From positions 1,777,001 through 1,841,000 of the forward strand of contig JAQPZY010001555.1 in the NCBI GenBank assembly GCA_029931535.1: 64,000 nucleotides of DNA, written 5' to 3'. The DNA is from Margaritifera margaritifera. Lineage: Eukaryota; Mollusca; Bivalvia; Unionida; Margaritiferidae. Shown piece after piece: positions 11,998 to 22,859 of the stretch (position 1 is the stretch's first letter; each line of letters starts with the position of its first letter). A program made the translations under genes and the position numbers. Below the pieces are notes generated by a model. The model did no database searches and was not told the DNA's origin. It saw only the letters and a program-made list of their open reading frames with translations.

Positions 11998-14140
11998 TCA
12001 CGAACAACAATACCATTTTGCAGTAGATTTTGTAGGTTTCGATGCATATTTACGGAAGTTTATATGCAATTTGTCAATATCAAACGCAATTCTAAAGCCC
12101 AAAATTTCAGCTCCATAAGTTAAAACAAGCATTATTTTAGTATCAACCATTTTAAAAAGCATGTCTATTGATAAATTTCCAAACCTAAGCAACTTGCATT
12201 TGACCGAGAATAATATCGTAGCTGCATGTTCAGTAAGGACTTTTTGGCATTTATATCAAACACCACATGTAGAGAATACCAGCTTTATATATTTATAATA
12301 TGAAGTCACATTTAATTTGTAATTACAAAAAATCGTCCTTCCGTAGGTAGCCTTCTTTGTGGAATACCACAACATTTGTATTTGTCCAAATTAACCTCTA
12401 ATCCCCATTGATCACAATAAGATTCAAGTCGATAAAGCAAGCGCTGCATCTACATTGATGTTTTAGCAAATATATCTAAATCATCGACAGAAGCAGTTTT
12501 AACATACCATTAATGTCTACACCATAACTGTCACCGGACAATGCACTTTGACGGTTAGGTAGAAATAAGCATAAAAGTAATAATGACAAAATGTAACCTT
12601 GACGTACACCAAAAGGACATTTGAAGGCATCTGTCCCTCCGTTTGTGGTCCTGACATATTCATGTATATTGCTTTAAGCATATTTAACATTTTACTATTC
12701 ATTTTGTTTTTATTTGTAAAATTTATGCCATAAGGCTACTCTATTTATTATATTAAATGCCTTGTCAAAATCTACGAATGTATAACAGACTCTTCCATTG
12801 CATTTTCGAAGATATTTCCACATGTGTGTGTATGTGTGTGTGTGTGTGTGTTGTGTGTGTGTATGCGTGTGTGTGTGTGTTGTGTGTGTGTGTGTGTGTG
12901 TAAAACAAATATATTATCATTAGTACTGTATTCTTTTAAAACCCGCTGGTTTATCACCAATTAAATATTTTTGGTCAAACCATTCATGATTCCTCTTATT
13001 CAAGATTGAAGTGAAGACCTTACTTAGTACGAGTAGCAGACTAATCCCTCTATAATTATTTGGGATATCTTTTGTCACATTTTTATGCAAAGTTATAATT
13101 ATAGCTGTACACCAATCCTTAGCAAAAAGTAGGAGGTTTGACATACTGCATTAAACAGACGTGTCAACAAAGGTGCGAGATAAGATGCGGCTGCTTTAAC
13201 AAATTCAGAAGCTAAACCATCGATACCCGTTGCTTTCCCAGACTTTAAGCAATAAACAGCTGCTCTTACTTGATCCTCCTGGATTTCACTATCTAGTGTG
13301 TCGTCTTCAAGATTGCGAAAATTATAAAATATATGTGTCGATGGTTTCAATACTGGATTAAAACATCTGAAAAATGATGCAACCACTCCTCGTGTCAAAT
13401 TTTGCTGGAGCCAAAACTGCGTCTGTCTCGAAATAAATTCCAAAATATCTATGTTTCATTTTCTTGAAGTGCGTCTACAGGCTGCATTTGTACTTTATTT
13501 TTATAGTCACTTTTCCTGTGTGAAATAACCTTCTGTCTGAGGTATTATTGAAGGTAATCTTGAGGTTGAACAGTTCTAAACTTTCTCAGTGATCTAACTG
13601 CCATTCGTTTTGCATTTTGACATGATGTATCTAATCATGGTTGTCTTGTAGTGGATGCGTTATGCTGTATTTTATAACTGTTACCAGACCTTCTTACAGT
13701 TTTCTTCCTACCAACATTTTCAGCTATATTCCAAAGAGCCTGAACCAGTGTTTCATAGCTTTATCAAATCAGATGTTTCGATCATATGGTAAAAAAGCTC
13801 AAATGAAAAGTTATAAAATTGCTCGTGCAAACATTCCTGATACGCATTGTGTTTTATTGAGTCAATATTAACTTTGTTAAGGGCTCAGATTTTATCAGTA
13901 TAATTATCTATATTGTGCGTATTAGGATAACTCCTCGAAAATACTGCCAATTCCAGACAAGCCTAGTGAAAATGGCATGTGAATTGATTGGACTCTGTTT
14001 AAGATATCAAAATTCGATATAAATTTCATAATAGAATAATCTGCCGTATCTTGAATGATACACGTAAAGATGCCAACTCCTTCATTGTTACCAAAACGGC
14101 CATTCACGATTCTCAAAACTGTAGATCTGCAAAAAATCAA
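11998..14140 (-). mobile_element. LINE-B: second non-LTR retrotransposon remnant
   Basis: Read 5' to 3' on the minus strand: endonuclease C-terminus at 14,140-13,922 (IVNGRFGNNEGVGIFTC..., TADYSI, FDILN); linker at 13,870-13,445 (CQNAKRMAVRSLRKFR); RT N-terminus at 13,443-13,100 (RAAVYCLKSGKATGIDGLAS, AAASYLAPLLTRLFNAV); PNNYRGISLL at about 13,060; GVRQG-ILS near 12,600; 'NVVVFHKEGYLRKDDF' near 12,330; and the thumb/C-terminal 'LTYGAEILGF' at 12,192-11,998. Several frameshifts are present and a (TG)n microsatellite expanded inside the RT. The family differs from LINE-A. The 3' end was not located and may be cut by LINE-A. Confidence 0.8.
12822..12901. repeat. (TG)n microsatellite inside LINE-B
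   Basis: Interrupted GT alternation ('tgtgtgtatgtg', 'gttgtg', 'tatgcgtg') of about 80 bp within the RT frame of LINE-B. It is read as His-Thr repeats on the minus strand. Confidence 0.95.
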
Positions 14141-14189
14141 TAATTTGTGGCCATTACCATTTACATCCGTGTTATTTATGCTACTTATA

Positions 14190-15880
14190 TCGGGTACATC
14201 TTGGGTGTATAGATAGCGTTGTTCTTTACTTCAGCTGTGTAAATGTTGGTTTGAAAATTTGATTATTTTATGCTTTGTTTACATTTCACCTGTAAGATCA
14301 GCCATTTATGAAGATAATGAAAATGGTATTGAATTATACGAAGACAAATTAATACAAATTTCTACAGCTTACCCAGATGCATACTTAGCGTTGACAGGAG
14401 ATTTGTATTGCCTCTGGGGTGACATATGTGATGTGATTCTTTCATACGATCAGATTGCACTATGCCTCACAAATGAAGGCGCCAGTGTTGCAGATAATTG
14501 TATGGCCTCTAACGCATTATTTCTTTATATAAAAAAATTTGAAGTTGGAGAATCAGTGCATTTTCCACAAATCTGTGAACTGACCTTCATTCATTGTGAT
14601 TCTTCTTTATCTAATGATATTGGTAAGTGTCATGAAGGTTCACACAGTTTTACAAAATTTCGATGCGTTGAAAATAAAAATGGACGTATTTACCGATACT
14701 TTTCATTCGGCAGTCAAGAGATGCAATTTTGGCATCTATTCGGGTCAATATTGTCAGTCAAAAGATGCAATCTTGGCATCTATTCGGGTCAATATTGTAA
14801 ATATGTATCTTACGAGTCAAACCATTAACTGTCACACCCAGTCATTGTACTGTACTCTTCAAATAAATACTATTGGGATGACCTGTGTAGGGAACTGGGG
14901 CGATGTAAATTGTATGCACTTCATAAATTTAGAACATGTAGCTCAAAAGAAAATTTGAATTCTTATCTTACGTTGGAGAATAAATTTAAAAACTAGTGTA
15001 AAACGAAGGAGCAACAATATAATAATAAACTCAAAAGTAAGTTAATAACAGCGCGAACTAACCGAACAATGTTTTGGGGAGAACGGTCTAGTGACAATTT
15101 ATGTAAAGAGTGTTACTAACACTTTTGTAGACTGCAATACATAAACTATTCCAGCTAAATCGATGCAGACAAGCTTCTCTCTAGCGATGCTGCTGCTGAT
15201 ATCCTTGGTAGACCCATTGATGAGGAACAAGTTATGAGAAACATTGAAAATATTAGATATGCGAAAGCTGGGGAGGGGGGTGGGCTGGTGAGGGCCAGAC
15301 GATGTGTTCATTGAGATGTTAAAACACGCTGTGGCAGAAATAACTGTCAATTTTCCACGTGCATTGGAGAAAATATTATTTGCCCAATACACAAAAAGGT
15401 GCTGTACATGATCCGAATAATTATCGAGGCGTTTCGCTTATTGGTTTGCTAAAGAAGGCATTCACCGGGATCTGGAATAACATATTGACAGCGTAGTCAA
15501 CTCAAAAGGAAGTAAACGATGAAGCTCAATCTGGTTTCCCGAAGACGTACTCTCCCGTAGATAACATGTTTATTCGTCATACTTTGTGCATACATATTTA
15601 AGTAGACCTGATGGCAGATTTTATTGTATTGTTATGATTTTTTCTTAGTCGTTTGAGTCGATAGATAACTCAGATCTTATTGAATGTTTACTGAAGAAAG
15701 TTATTGGAGGAAAGTTTTTCAGTATCATATTATCAACGTATAATAGTCTTCGTACATTTGTCTGAGGAGATCAGCAGTAGACAATTTTTTTTCCCCTCGT
15801 AATGTGGGAACCATATTTGGTTGTATTCTAAGTTCTCTGATTGTCAACCTATCTGTAAACGATTTGATTATGCTAAAACT
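14190..15880 (+). mobile_element. LINE-C: plus-strand non-LTR retrotransposon, 5' part
   Basis: Endonuclease text begins near 14,240 (CFVYISPVRSAIYEDNENGI, LALTGDL, then NEGASVADNCMASNALF and FEVGESVHFPQ). Between GDLYCLWGDICDVI and LTNEGAS about 60-70 residues normally found in this fold are missing. A linker (DDLCRELGRCKLYALHKFR, about 14,875-14,930) follows, then RT at 15,190-15,870: NIENIRYAKAG, NNYRGVSLIGLL, SGFPKTYSP-DN, a broken palm motif A and a VN-L end. Frames shift repeatedly. It runs head-to-head with LINE-B, and its C-terminus appears again at 16,490-17,000. Confidence 0.8.
14718..14803 (+). repeat. 44-bp tandem duplication inside LINE-C
   Basis: 'agatgcaattttggcatc' and the following 'tattcgggtcaatattgt' are repeated once, 44 bp apart, with one early mismatch (attttgg/atcttgg). 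Confidence 0.85.
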
Positions 15881-16139
15881 GTGATAAAGCTACAACTTCA
15901 AAGTAGGTTTTTGGAGGAATTTTCCGATCAACATGAATACAGATTATTTTGACAAATATCGTTTTTATTCTAGGGTGTAAGGGAACGGGGTCTGGTGTGG
16001 GTGCGTTAAGAAGTAGGCAAGGAGTATGTGATAAGGAAGCCTTAGCGGGTGCACAGCTGCATTTTAAGCGTGTCCAAGGCATAATTGTAACCATCTAACC
16101 GTTAAGAAAGCTTACTCAAGAAAACGGTCCGGTTGTTTC

Positions 16140-16232
16140 GCGCTCATTTGTGTGTGTGGGTGTGTGTGTGTGTGTGTGGGGGGGGTATATTTTCGGCCAC
16201 TACCCGTCCCCCCTTTGGATCCGCCCCTGAAA
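16140..16232. mobile_element. hAT-like element end
   Basis: After a (TG)n and poly-G stretch, 'cccgtcccccctttggatc' runs into 'cgcccctg'. Its reverse complement begins CAGGGGCGGATCCAAAGG, a form typical of hAT terminal repeats. No matching left end was found, so the extent is unknown. It sits in the gap between the two parts of LINE-C. Confidence 0.35.
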
Positions 16233-16489
16233 ACAGCTGTTTTCTAAGAAACAATGAGCAGTGGTATTTTCCAGTTCAGAAATTGACACTGTAGGAACAT
16301 ATAGATAAACGTGGCTTGTCTTTACTCCCCGACTCATTTGGACTAAGACTAATTAATGTTTGGCATCAGGCATCAGAAGCAAGAAAACTACTAATTACGA
16401 TATATAAGATTTAAATTAAAATTGCAGTTTTATCTGTTTCTGAATCTTTTAAAACTATTCGACACTATTGTCTCTCTCATTTTGTGCGT

Positions 16490-17000
16490 CCGGCCAGGAT
16501 TGTGCAGATATAAAATTATTCAAACTGGATTCAAAATGTCTATAATAGATTTTATACCAATTGTTTAAAATTACCACAGAATGCTTTTTCTGTATTTATA
16601 GAAGCGAATGTAACCGATACCCTCTCTGTATTCAGGACTGTACAAAATGTATTAAGTACTGGATACAATTTTTATTATATATAGCTATGACCTTGGATAC
16701 TTATGGACCTCACAAGACTTAGGCGATGACAACCTTTTTATTTTGTCCTTTAAGCTATTTTTAGAAGATAACTTGTTACGTGAATGGGTTTCGGACTTAA
16801 AGAATTATAAGAAAGCTGAACATTACAAACACTCTAAATGTTTAATGTTATCATAATATTGGTCTCCAATTAAAGTTCAGACAAGCGAAGCGATTGCATA
16901 TCTTAGATGTTCTACACATAATTTAATGATTGAAAGTGCAAGAAACAATACAATACCAGTAAATAACGTACCTGTGCACAATTATGTTGTGATGCCTTAC
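16490..17000 (+). mobile_element. LINE-C C-terminal portion
   Basis: Plus-strand frames read the conserved RT tail: 'SECNRYPLCIQDCTKCIKYW' (about 16,602-16,662), 'WTSQDLGDDNLFILSFKLFL' (about 16,703-16,765), and a C-terminal 'IAYLRCSTHNLMIESAR' (about 16,890-16,940), where the family usually carries a short zinc-knuckle-like end. Stops and frameshifts are present. Orientation and order match LINE-C at 14,190-15,880, so this is probably its continuation after an insertion or deletion. Confidence 0.65.
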
Positions 17001-17631
17001 AAAAAAAAACAAAAAAAAACAAAAAAAAAAAAAGATAAACATCATATGGTCTGCAGATTTTATTTGGATTTAACATCAAAACTTCTCCCATCATTCTGTC
17101 ATCAAAGAGATACTATATAAACTTACAGGAAAGCAAGAAACAAATTCAACCCCCCCCCCCCCCCAAAAAAAAAAAAAAAAGAAGCTCGAACTCTTGGCTG
17201 TTTCGATTTTGGTAATTTTATCGATACAAATGGAGAAACATGTTACAATATTGTTATGTATATTGTATCTATAATGTGTGCTAAACTTTGTCCATTATAG
17301 TAAGGCTGCACTTATTTGTACTTTAAAAATATGGTTACTTGTGCAGAGGATGTTGACTGCATTTGAATTCAAGGCCAGTCTAGCTGACAATTATTCACAA
17401 CTAGTTTCGGGTTTTTCAACAAGAACGACGCACGTTCTGTTGCATTGTGGTTCATTAGAATATGTGTATATTATAGGGACTTGATACGCATTTATTCATT
17501 CCTGTTTTAAAATCAGTCCTTGGGAATCTGTTTATGATCAGAGTTTATAATTGTGATGTAGACATAATTCAAAAGGAATTATTTATTTGAACATTCATTG
17601 GAATTACCATAAAGTGCTCATTAACCTTTGG

Positions 17632-17634
<3 letters not shown>

Positions 17635-17692
<58 letters not shown>
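17635..17692. repeat. (TA)n microsatellite
   Basis: An uninterrupted TA run of about 58 bp. Confidence 0.97.
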
Positions 17693-17695
<3 letters not shown>

Positions 17696-17989
17696 CTTTT
17701 GGATATTTGTGGATATTCTCAAAGATATTCTGGATTGTATCGTTGTGGTATATCGGGACAGTCAAAACATTTTCTTCAGTCCGAACATTCATTCATTCGG
17801 AACATTCATTTATTCAGAACATATCTATAATTTCTGACCTGTGTTGAGGACATTTAGAATTATTTGGAATCTAATTCACAAATTGTAAGTGTCTTTTGAA
17901 TTTTCATTTTAATTACAGAGAAATAAATTGTTTATTGATTTTACATACATTGTTGGTTTCACTTTCTTTCTGTTACATTATTTTAAGAC

Positions 17990-18612
17990 CTAGAGTCGTA
18001 ACAATATACTCACTCCCTGGAAACGAAATATATTTTAACATTCCAATTGATAACAGAAATGGCAAACTTACCATTTAGTTCCAAAGAATATATTTTGATT
18101 TTGGCTGTTATAACATCTCATGTGAACTCAAAACATTGTCTTTTATTTCACAAACGATAAGAAGAAAAAAAACAATGACTCTTTTGACTACTAATGGTTT
18201 TCACAACCTCGAAAGGTACATAGAAGAAATAAAAGAGCGAGTACCTGTAAATGGTGTCAGTGAAGACAGTACTGATGCTGTATGCTTGAAACACAACTTA
18301 AAAGTTAAAACATACAGAAATTTATTAAGTTTGATATAGGTTTTGTGTTCCTGAAACAGAAATATTTATAGAATCTCCTCCATGAAATCATTACTCTGAT
18401 GACTATTTTTCTCGTGTACTATTGTCCTGGCCTGTTAAAAATGCTTTCCACGATGACTTGTTTCATGCAATTCCATTTGGTCATCACAAACAATTACAAA
18501 GAGGTACACTTAACAGATTTAACATCATAATTAGAGATGAAGATATACTAGGTATACACTTACAGTTGCACCGTAACATATTTTTTTACGTTAAGGAAAT
18601 AATAAAACGATA
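17990..18612 (+). pseudogene. probable minor capsid (penton-like) protein of a Polinton/adintovirus-type element, decayed
   Basis: Plus-strand quasi-frame broken by stops and shifts. It opens with 'VVTIYSLPGNEIYFNIPID' (about 17,995-18,055), continues with 'FDFG-YNIS' (about 18,090-18,120), then a middle section (HNLERYIEEIKERVPVNG), and ends with 'QLQRGTLNRFNIIIRDED' (about 18,500-18,545). A C-terminal phrase of the form K-L-x-x-G-x-[IL]-x-x-[IF]-x-I-x-I-x-D-x-[DN] and an N-terminal 'P..E..F..PID' phrase recall the small double-jelly-roll protein of these elements (recalled, not searched). The protein-primed polymerase remains 4-7 kb downstream on the other strand support this. Fold assignment is inference; decay is certain. 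Confidence 0.5.
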
Positions 18613-18890
18613 AAGGAAAAGTTTTTAAGAGGCCTTAGTGACTGGGGTTTAAGTTTCAGAATTGAAACAAAACCAGATGAGCACTATCTTGCACTCGGTC
18701 AAAAAATTTACTTTGAGTTAAACCTAAAAAATTACCATATTACCAATCTAGTAGAACCTGTGTACAAAGTTGACTCAGCTAATAGTCGTTTTGTATAAAC
18801 ACGTGTTGATAATGAAATACTTAAAACTTTGGAGGATAATAATTTAAAATATATCCAAACAAGGAGAGGAAATATAGGTAATAAATTGTA
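18610..18890 (+). pseudogene. unidentified broken ORF, likely part of the same element
   Basis: About 90 codons read as protein (EKFLRGLSDWGLSFRIETKP, then GQKIYFELNLKNYHITNLVE and EILKTLEDNNLKYIQTRRG) with one internal TAA and no ATG. Composition (K, N, I, E rich) matches its neighbours rather than noise. No family is recognised. The spacing suggests a continuation of, or a gene after, the capsid-like frame. Confidence 0.4.
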
Positions 18891-18939
18891 ACAGGTATTC
18901 AATAGAGTGGTAATGAAATAGCTAACTCAATCTCTGATC

Positions 18940-19600
18940 CACAAAAACAGATAGAAGAGACAGAAAAAATCCCCACTTTAGAAACATATGAATTGTTCAG
19001 ACTGAGATTCAATACCTTCTCTGCTGCTATACAAGCTCTATTTACAACAAGAAAAAGATCAGATGACATCCAATAGTATATACAACTAATCGACCAGAGG
19101 ATAAACAGGTATATAGATTCTTTTTTAAGTGACGTGGAGAAAATAAAAATAAAACATTGGAACAATATGGTACTCTCCAAACTCAGATAGAACAGTTAAA
19201 GAGAGAGAGTTTGAGAGATGAGTAATGAAAGAAAAGAAAACGATCAAGAAATAAAACAGCTAATGAACGATTTTAACACAGATTAGTGGTCTGAAGAACA
19301 AAATGACATCTAACACTGACACCAGATAACAGTTGCAACACAAGAATGATTCAGAGAGGCAAGAACAAAAACACATAAACTAAATATTAAAAGCACAATT
19401 AGATCAATGAAAACAATTTACAATTTATCTATTACAAATTTTAGTGAGAATATCAAACAAAAAACGATATTATATTTACTGAGCTTTTTACAACGAATTA
19501 AAAACCAAGGTTGAAACATTTTAAACAGATACAACATAATATGTTGACGAAAAAGTTGTTTATAACATCAGTGTGTTGTAAGATGGTATGGACGGATTAG
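18940..19600 (+). pseudogene. unidentified coiled-coil-rich broken ORF
   Basis: Plus-strand text is Glu/Lys/Gln rich with heptad-like spacing (for example PTLETYELFRLRFNTFSAA, QLIDQRINRYIDSFLSDVEK, then EQLKRESLRDE), interrupted by several stops. Similar charged text resumes at about 19,500-19,640. It could be a structural protein of the element, but nothing identifies it. Confidence 0.3.
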
Positions 19601-20349
19601 ACAAACATAATAAATGTCTGAAAAAAGATTGAACTATTTTGAAATAGGAGTATAGAACGGTGATAAACTTAACTTAAGTAGATAAAAAGACTCTCGAATA
19701 ATGTAGTAGCAATGGTACAGCTAAAATCCAAACAAACTGAACAGTAAAGTGAACACGGAAATCGTTGTAAATAATATTGGGTTGTTTAATAGAGTTGGAA
19801 CATTGTCCCAGAAAATGATAAATACAAATAGAGTTTGAAATGAAAACCAATTTAATGTTGGACTGCATATTACTTTATCATTTTCACATCGTTCCCAGTA
19901 AGAAGATTCAGATTTACTAATATAAATATTGGAAATATAATAAATCTTTGCAAAGAAGTAAACGAATCTATTCTTATAACTCGTTATAAACATCAGAGTA
20001 AGAAAGGATTGTTTGTTGTGTTTAGGTCCGAAGCTACACCTAAACCATGGTTGAAGCATTGAACTATGTTCCATTTACTTTCATTCAACAGACGTTACAC
20101 ACATTAATTGTATTCACAGTGATATGTAATACTAATTTACAAAATATAAACAAATCAGGCTTATATACAAAGTTTATCAACTTGTATATAGAACCGAAAT
20201 ATATCATCATTTGTTTTAAGTTGTCGCACACAATCAATCCAGAAACGGATCCCAAACTGTATGGCGTAAAATAATCACTGACATCTGTCGAGAAGAGGAG
20301 ACTATTTTATTTTCAAATTAAAACATAATCCTTAAACACCATTTTTAAT

Positions 20350-20810
20350 GTTAGGAATCCAGATGTTGAATAGAGCAAAATTAAAGCTTGAAGCATCATC
20401 AAAATGTGTTACTCATAAATACAAGAAAGCCTCAGCAGGGGTAATTATTTCAGGAGCTGACAGTCTAGCATTTGCAGTAAGTAACCATCTGTTCAAATGT
20501 TAACTTCAAAGAAACTGATGAAAATAAAAAGTAGGTATGAAACAGTGCTGAAGAATTACTGAGTAAATGTGTAGATTTCAATGAAAAAATAAGCCACTTG
20601 ACTTCTTTTTCCAAATATTGAAACAACAATTTTATTGCTCTGTCTGCATCTAATCATCCAGAAAAATATGTAAAACTTGAAAAGCCAAGACTGCCAAAGC
20701 CACTAACCTCTGATGATCAAGTAAAATACGAATACATTTTCACTGCACTTGAGATGGGTGCTAGGGTGTATTTTGTTACTCGCTTTATAGGTAATACATG
20801 ATAAAGATGG
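20350..20810 (+). pseudogene. unidentified broken ORF, likely element-encoded
   Basis: Two open stretches read as protein: 'NRAKLKLEASSKCVTHKYKK' followed by ASAGVIISGADSLAF (about 20,368-20,480), and 'EKYVKLEKPRLPKPLTSDDQ' followed by VKYEYIFTALEMGARVYF (about 20,665-20,780), in different frames. It ends just before the 50-bp tandem array. No family was recognised. Confidence 0.3.
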
Positions 20811-20854
20811 CGACTTACTTAACTACTAACAAGCAGGAAACGATTCTACAATGA

Positions 20855-21187
20855 GTTAAATACCTCAATCCAACACATCATGTAGTACATACAGTCCCAG
20901 CAGTATTAAATACCTCAATCCAACACATCATGTAGTACATACAGTCCCAGCAGTATTAAATACCTCAATCCAACACATCATGTAGTACATACAGTCCCAG
21001 CAGTATTAAATACCTCAATCCAACACATCATGTAGTAAATACAGTCCCAGCAGTATTAAATACCTCAATCCAACACATCATGTAGTACATACAGTCCCAG
21101 CAGTATTAAATACCTCAATCCAACACATCATGTAGTACATACAGTCCCAGCAGTATTAGTACATACAGTCCCAGCAGTATTAAATAC
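20855..21187. repeat. 50-bp tandem repeat, six copies plus partial
   Basis: Six units of 'attaaatacctcaatccaac' plus 'acatcatgtagtacatacag' plus 'tcccagcagt' start at 20,855 and then every 50 bp (20,905, 20,955, 21,005, 21,055, 21,105). A partial unit follows at 21,155-21,187. The copies are virtually identical apart from one 'gtaaat', so the expansion is recent. Fifty is not a multiple of three, so the array cannot be a coding repeat. Confidence 0.95.
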
Positions 21188-21189
21188 GA

Positions 21190-22735
21190 GCAAATGTTTC
21201 ACGATTGTAGAACAAAGCTAAGAACGCGTATATTTATTGCATCGGGTAGTTTTTGCCTCACGCTTCATATGAAGGTAAAAGGAAATTCTAGCAACGCAGT
21301 GGTTTATTATTGAGTATAACACTTGTAAAATGCATCACTATATCTTACGATATGTTCAAGATGAATAACTACAACATGTACATGACATGCAAAGATTTCT
21401 GGTTACCTGTATCAGTCAGGACATATAGAACTGAACAAGGTTTCGTGTAGAAAAATTAAAAAAGCTGAGATAGGGCAGGTAATGTGCAAAAAAACGGATA
21501 CCGAAACTGTACAGGTCGTGGTGTGTAAAAACGTATATACTACATGCCTATAATACATGTTTCACTGGGCTCCAGATACTAATATATCATTTTCCATTGT
21601 ATTCCTGTGTTCTTCCTCGGGATTTCAGATTTAACGTATCACTTGCAAAAGCCTCAGAAGTGGTGCAAGGTGGAAACCAAAGACCGCAAAAAGACTGCAA
21701 AAACATTTGTTTGCAGTACGATACAAATACTTCGGTATCAATTGCTCACAGTGGCCATATCACTTTTGGAACCTCTTTCTTTTTTCATTTAGGAAGTGTG
21801 TCTGCCCTTATGCATGTTATTCAGACCTGTATTTCCATATTTAGGCCTTTTTCATTTCTTCGTCTTCTTAGTCTTCTCTCTCTCTCTCCCTCTCTCTCAT
21901 CAACAGGATGAATCGATCCTAAAATGTGTCAAGACTGTTGACCTTCAAGTATACATTTATGTAATCAATGAGAAAGCACCGTCAAGAATGCCCCCAAAAG
22001 GCTTCAAATATTAACTTTTTTATAATTAGTTTTCCACATGAATCATGCAAATTGTCAGTGACTGAACTTACATGACCTATTGCTATTCAGTGTTCTGTCA
22101 CCTGTACAGTATTGTATACCTGTTACACGCAACGAGATACAGGACACATTTTTAAGAAAAACACTTGTTTACATATAGTAATAAAATTGTTTAAAGTAGA
22201 TATTTTAATCATAATCATGTATGAAAACGATGGAGAAATCAGGCATTGATTATTATCGATTGCAAACTGAAATTAAGTGATAATCGAAATTTAGGTGCAG
22301 CGTCTGTTACCGAAATAGACTGTAAGCTTGTCAACACACAGAATTCACGTCAGAATGCAGAAATAAACAAAAATAGCAACCCAAATATAAGTATAATCTT
22401 ACGCTCTGAAGAGTGTTGGAGCGTTCTGTCATGTTTCTACAGAAATGTTCATTGTATCAATCCGCTTAAAAATGCGTTAAAGAATATTAAAACCTTTTAA
22501 TTTTCATATGAATGCAGTAATTATTTTGACAAAATACACAATATGAAGCATTATATGTACAATCTAATTTTGTAAAAAGTCGTATCCTAGCAATATTGTA
22601 AAATTTCGGAAATTCTATTTATTGATGAGGTAATCGAGCCAATAATCGCACTGACACAGAATGGAGAAATAAATCCATGCAAATAGAAAGGTGTTTACTT
22701 TAAAAAATATATTTAAAAAAAGAAAATCTTCGTTT
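21190..22735. other. no recognisable gene
   Basis: Short frames at 21,597-22,010 and 22,246-22,500 are open but resemble no family. A (CT)n run lies at about 21,873-21,898. Position between the two halves of the decayed element suggests it may be element-derived, but nothing in the sequence shows it. Confidence 0.35.
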
Positions 22736-22737
22736 TT

Positions 22738-22852
22738 TATATAGATATAATAAATATTTCACTCGTGAAGTAAAAAAAACATTTTGTATTGCCACTCGTG
22801 AAAATACGATGTTTTTACTTCACTCGTGAAATATTTTCTTATATCTACTCAA
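22738..22852. mobile_element. foldback/MITE-like palindrome with 'cactcgtga' core
   Basis: Arms of about 36 bp read 'aaatatttcactcgtgaagt' plus 'aaaaaaaacat' on the left. The right arm's complement is 'aaaatatttcactcgtgaag' plus 'taaaaacat'. A roughly 35-bp centre contains a third 'cactcgtgaaaata'. The flanks 'ttatatag' and 'ttatatct' are similar. It interrupts the polymerase remnant near where the catalytic DTDS motif is expected. MITE class unknown. Confidence 0.7.
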
Positions 22853-22859
22853 AAAAAAA

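Noticed and set aside
14596..14958. Second plus-strand ORF overlapping LINE-C
   Set aside because: Frameshifted reading of the endonuclease-linker region with the 44-bp duplication, not a separate gene.
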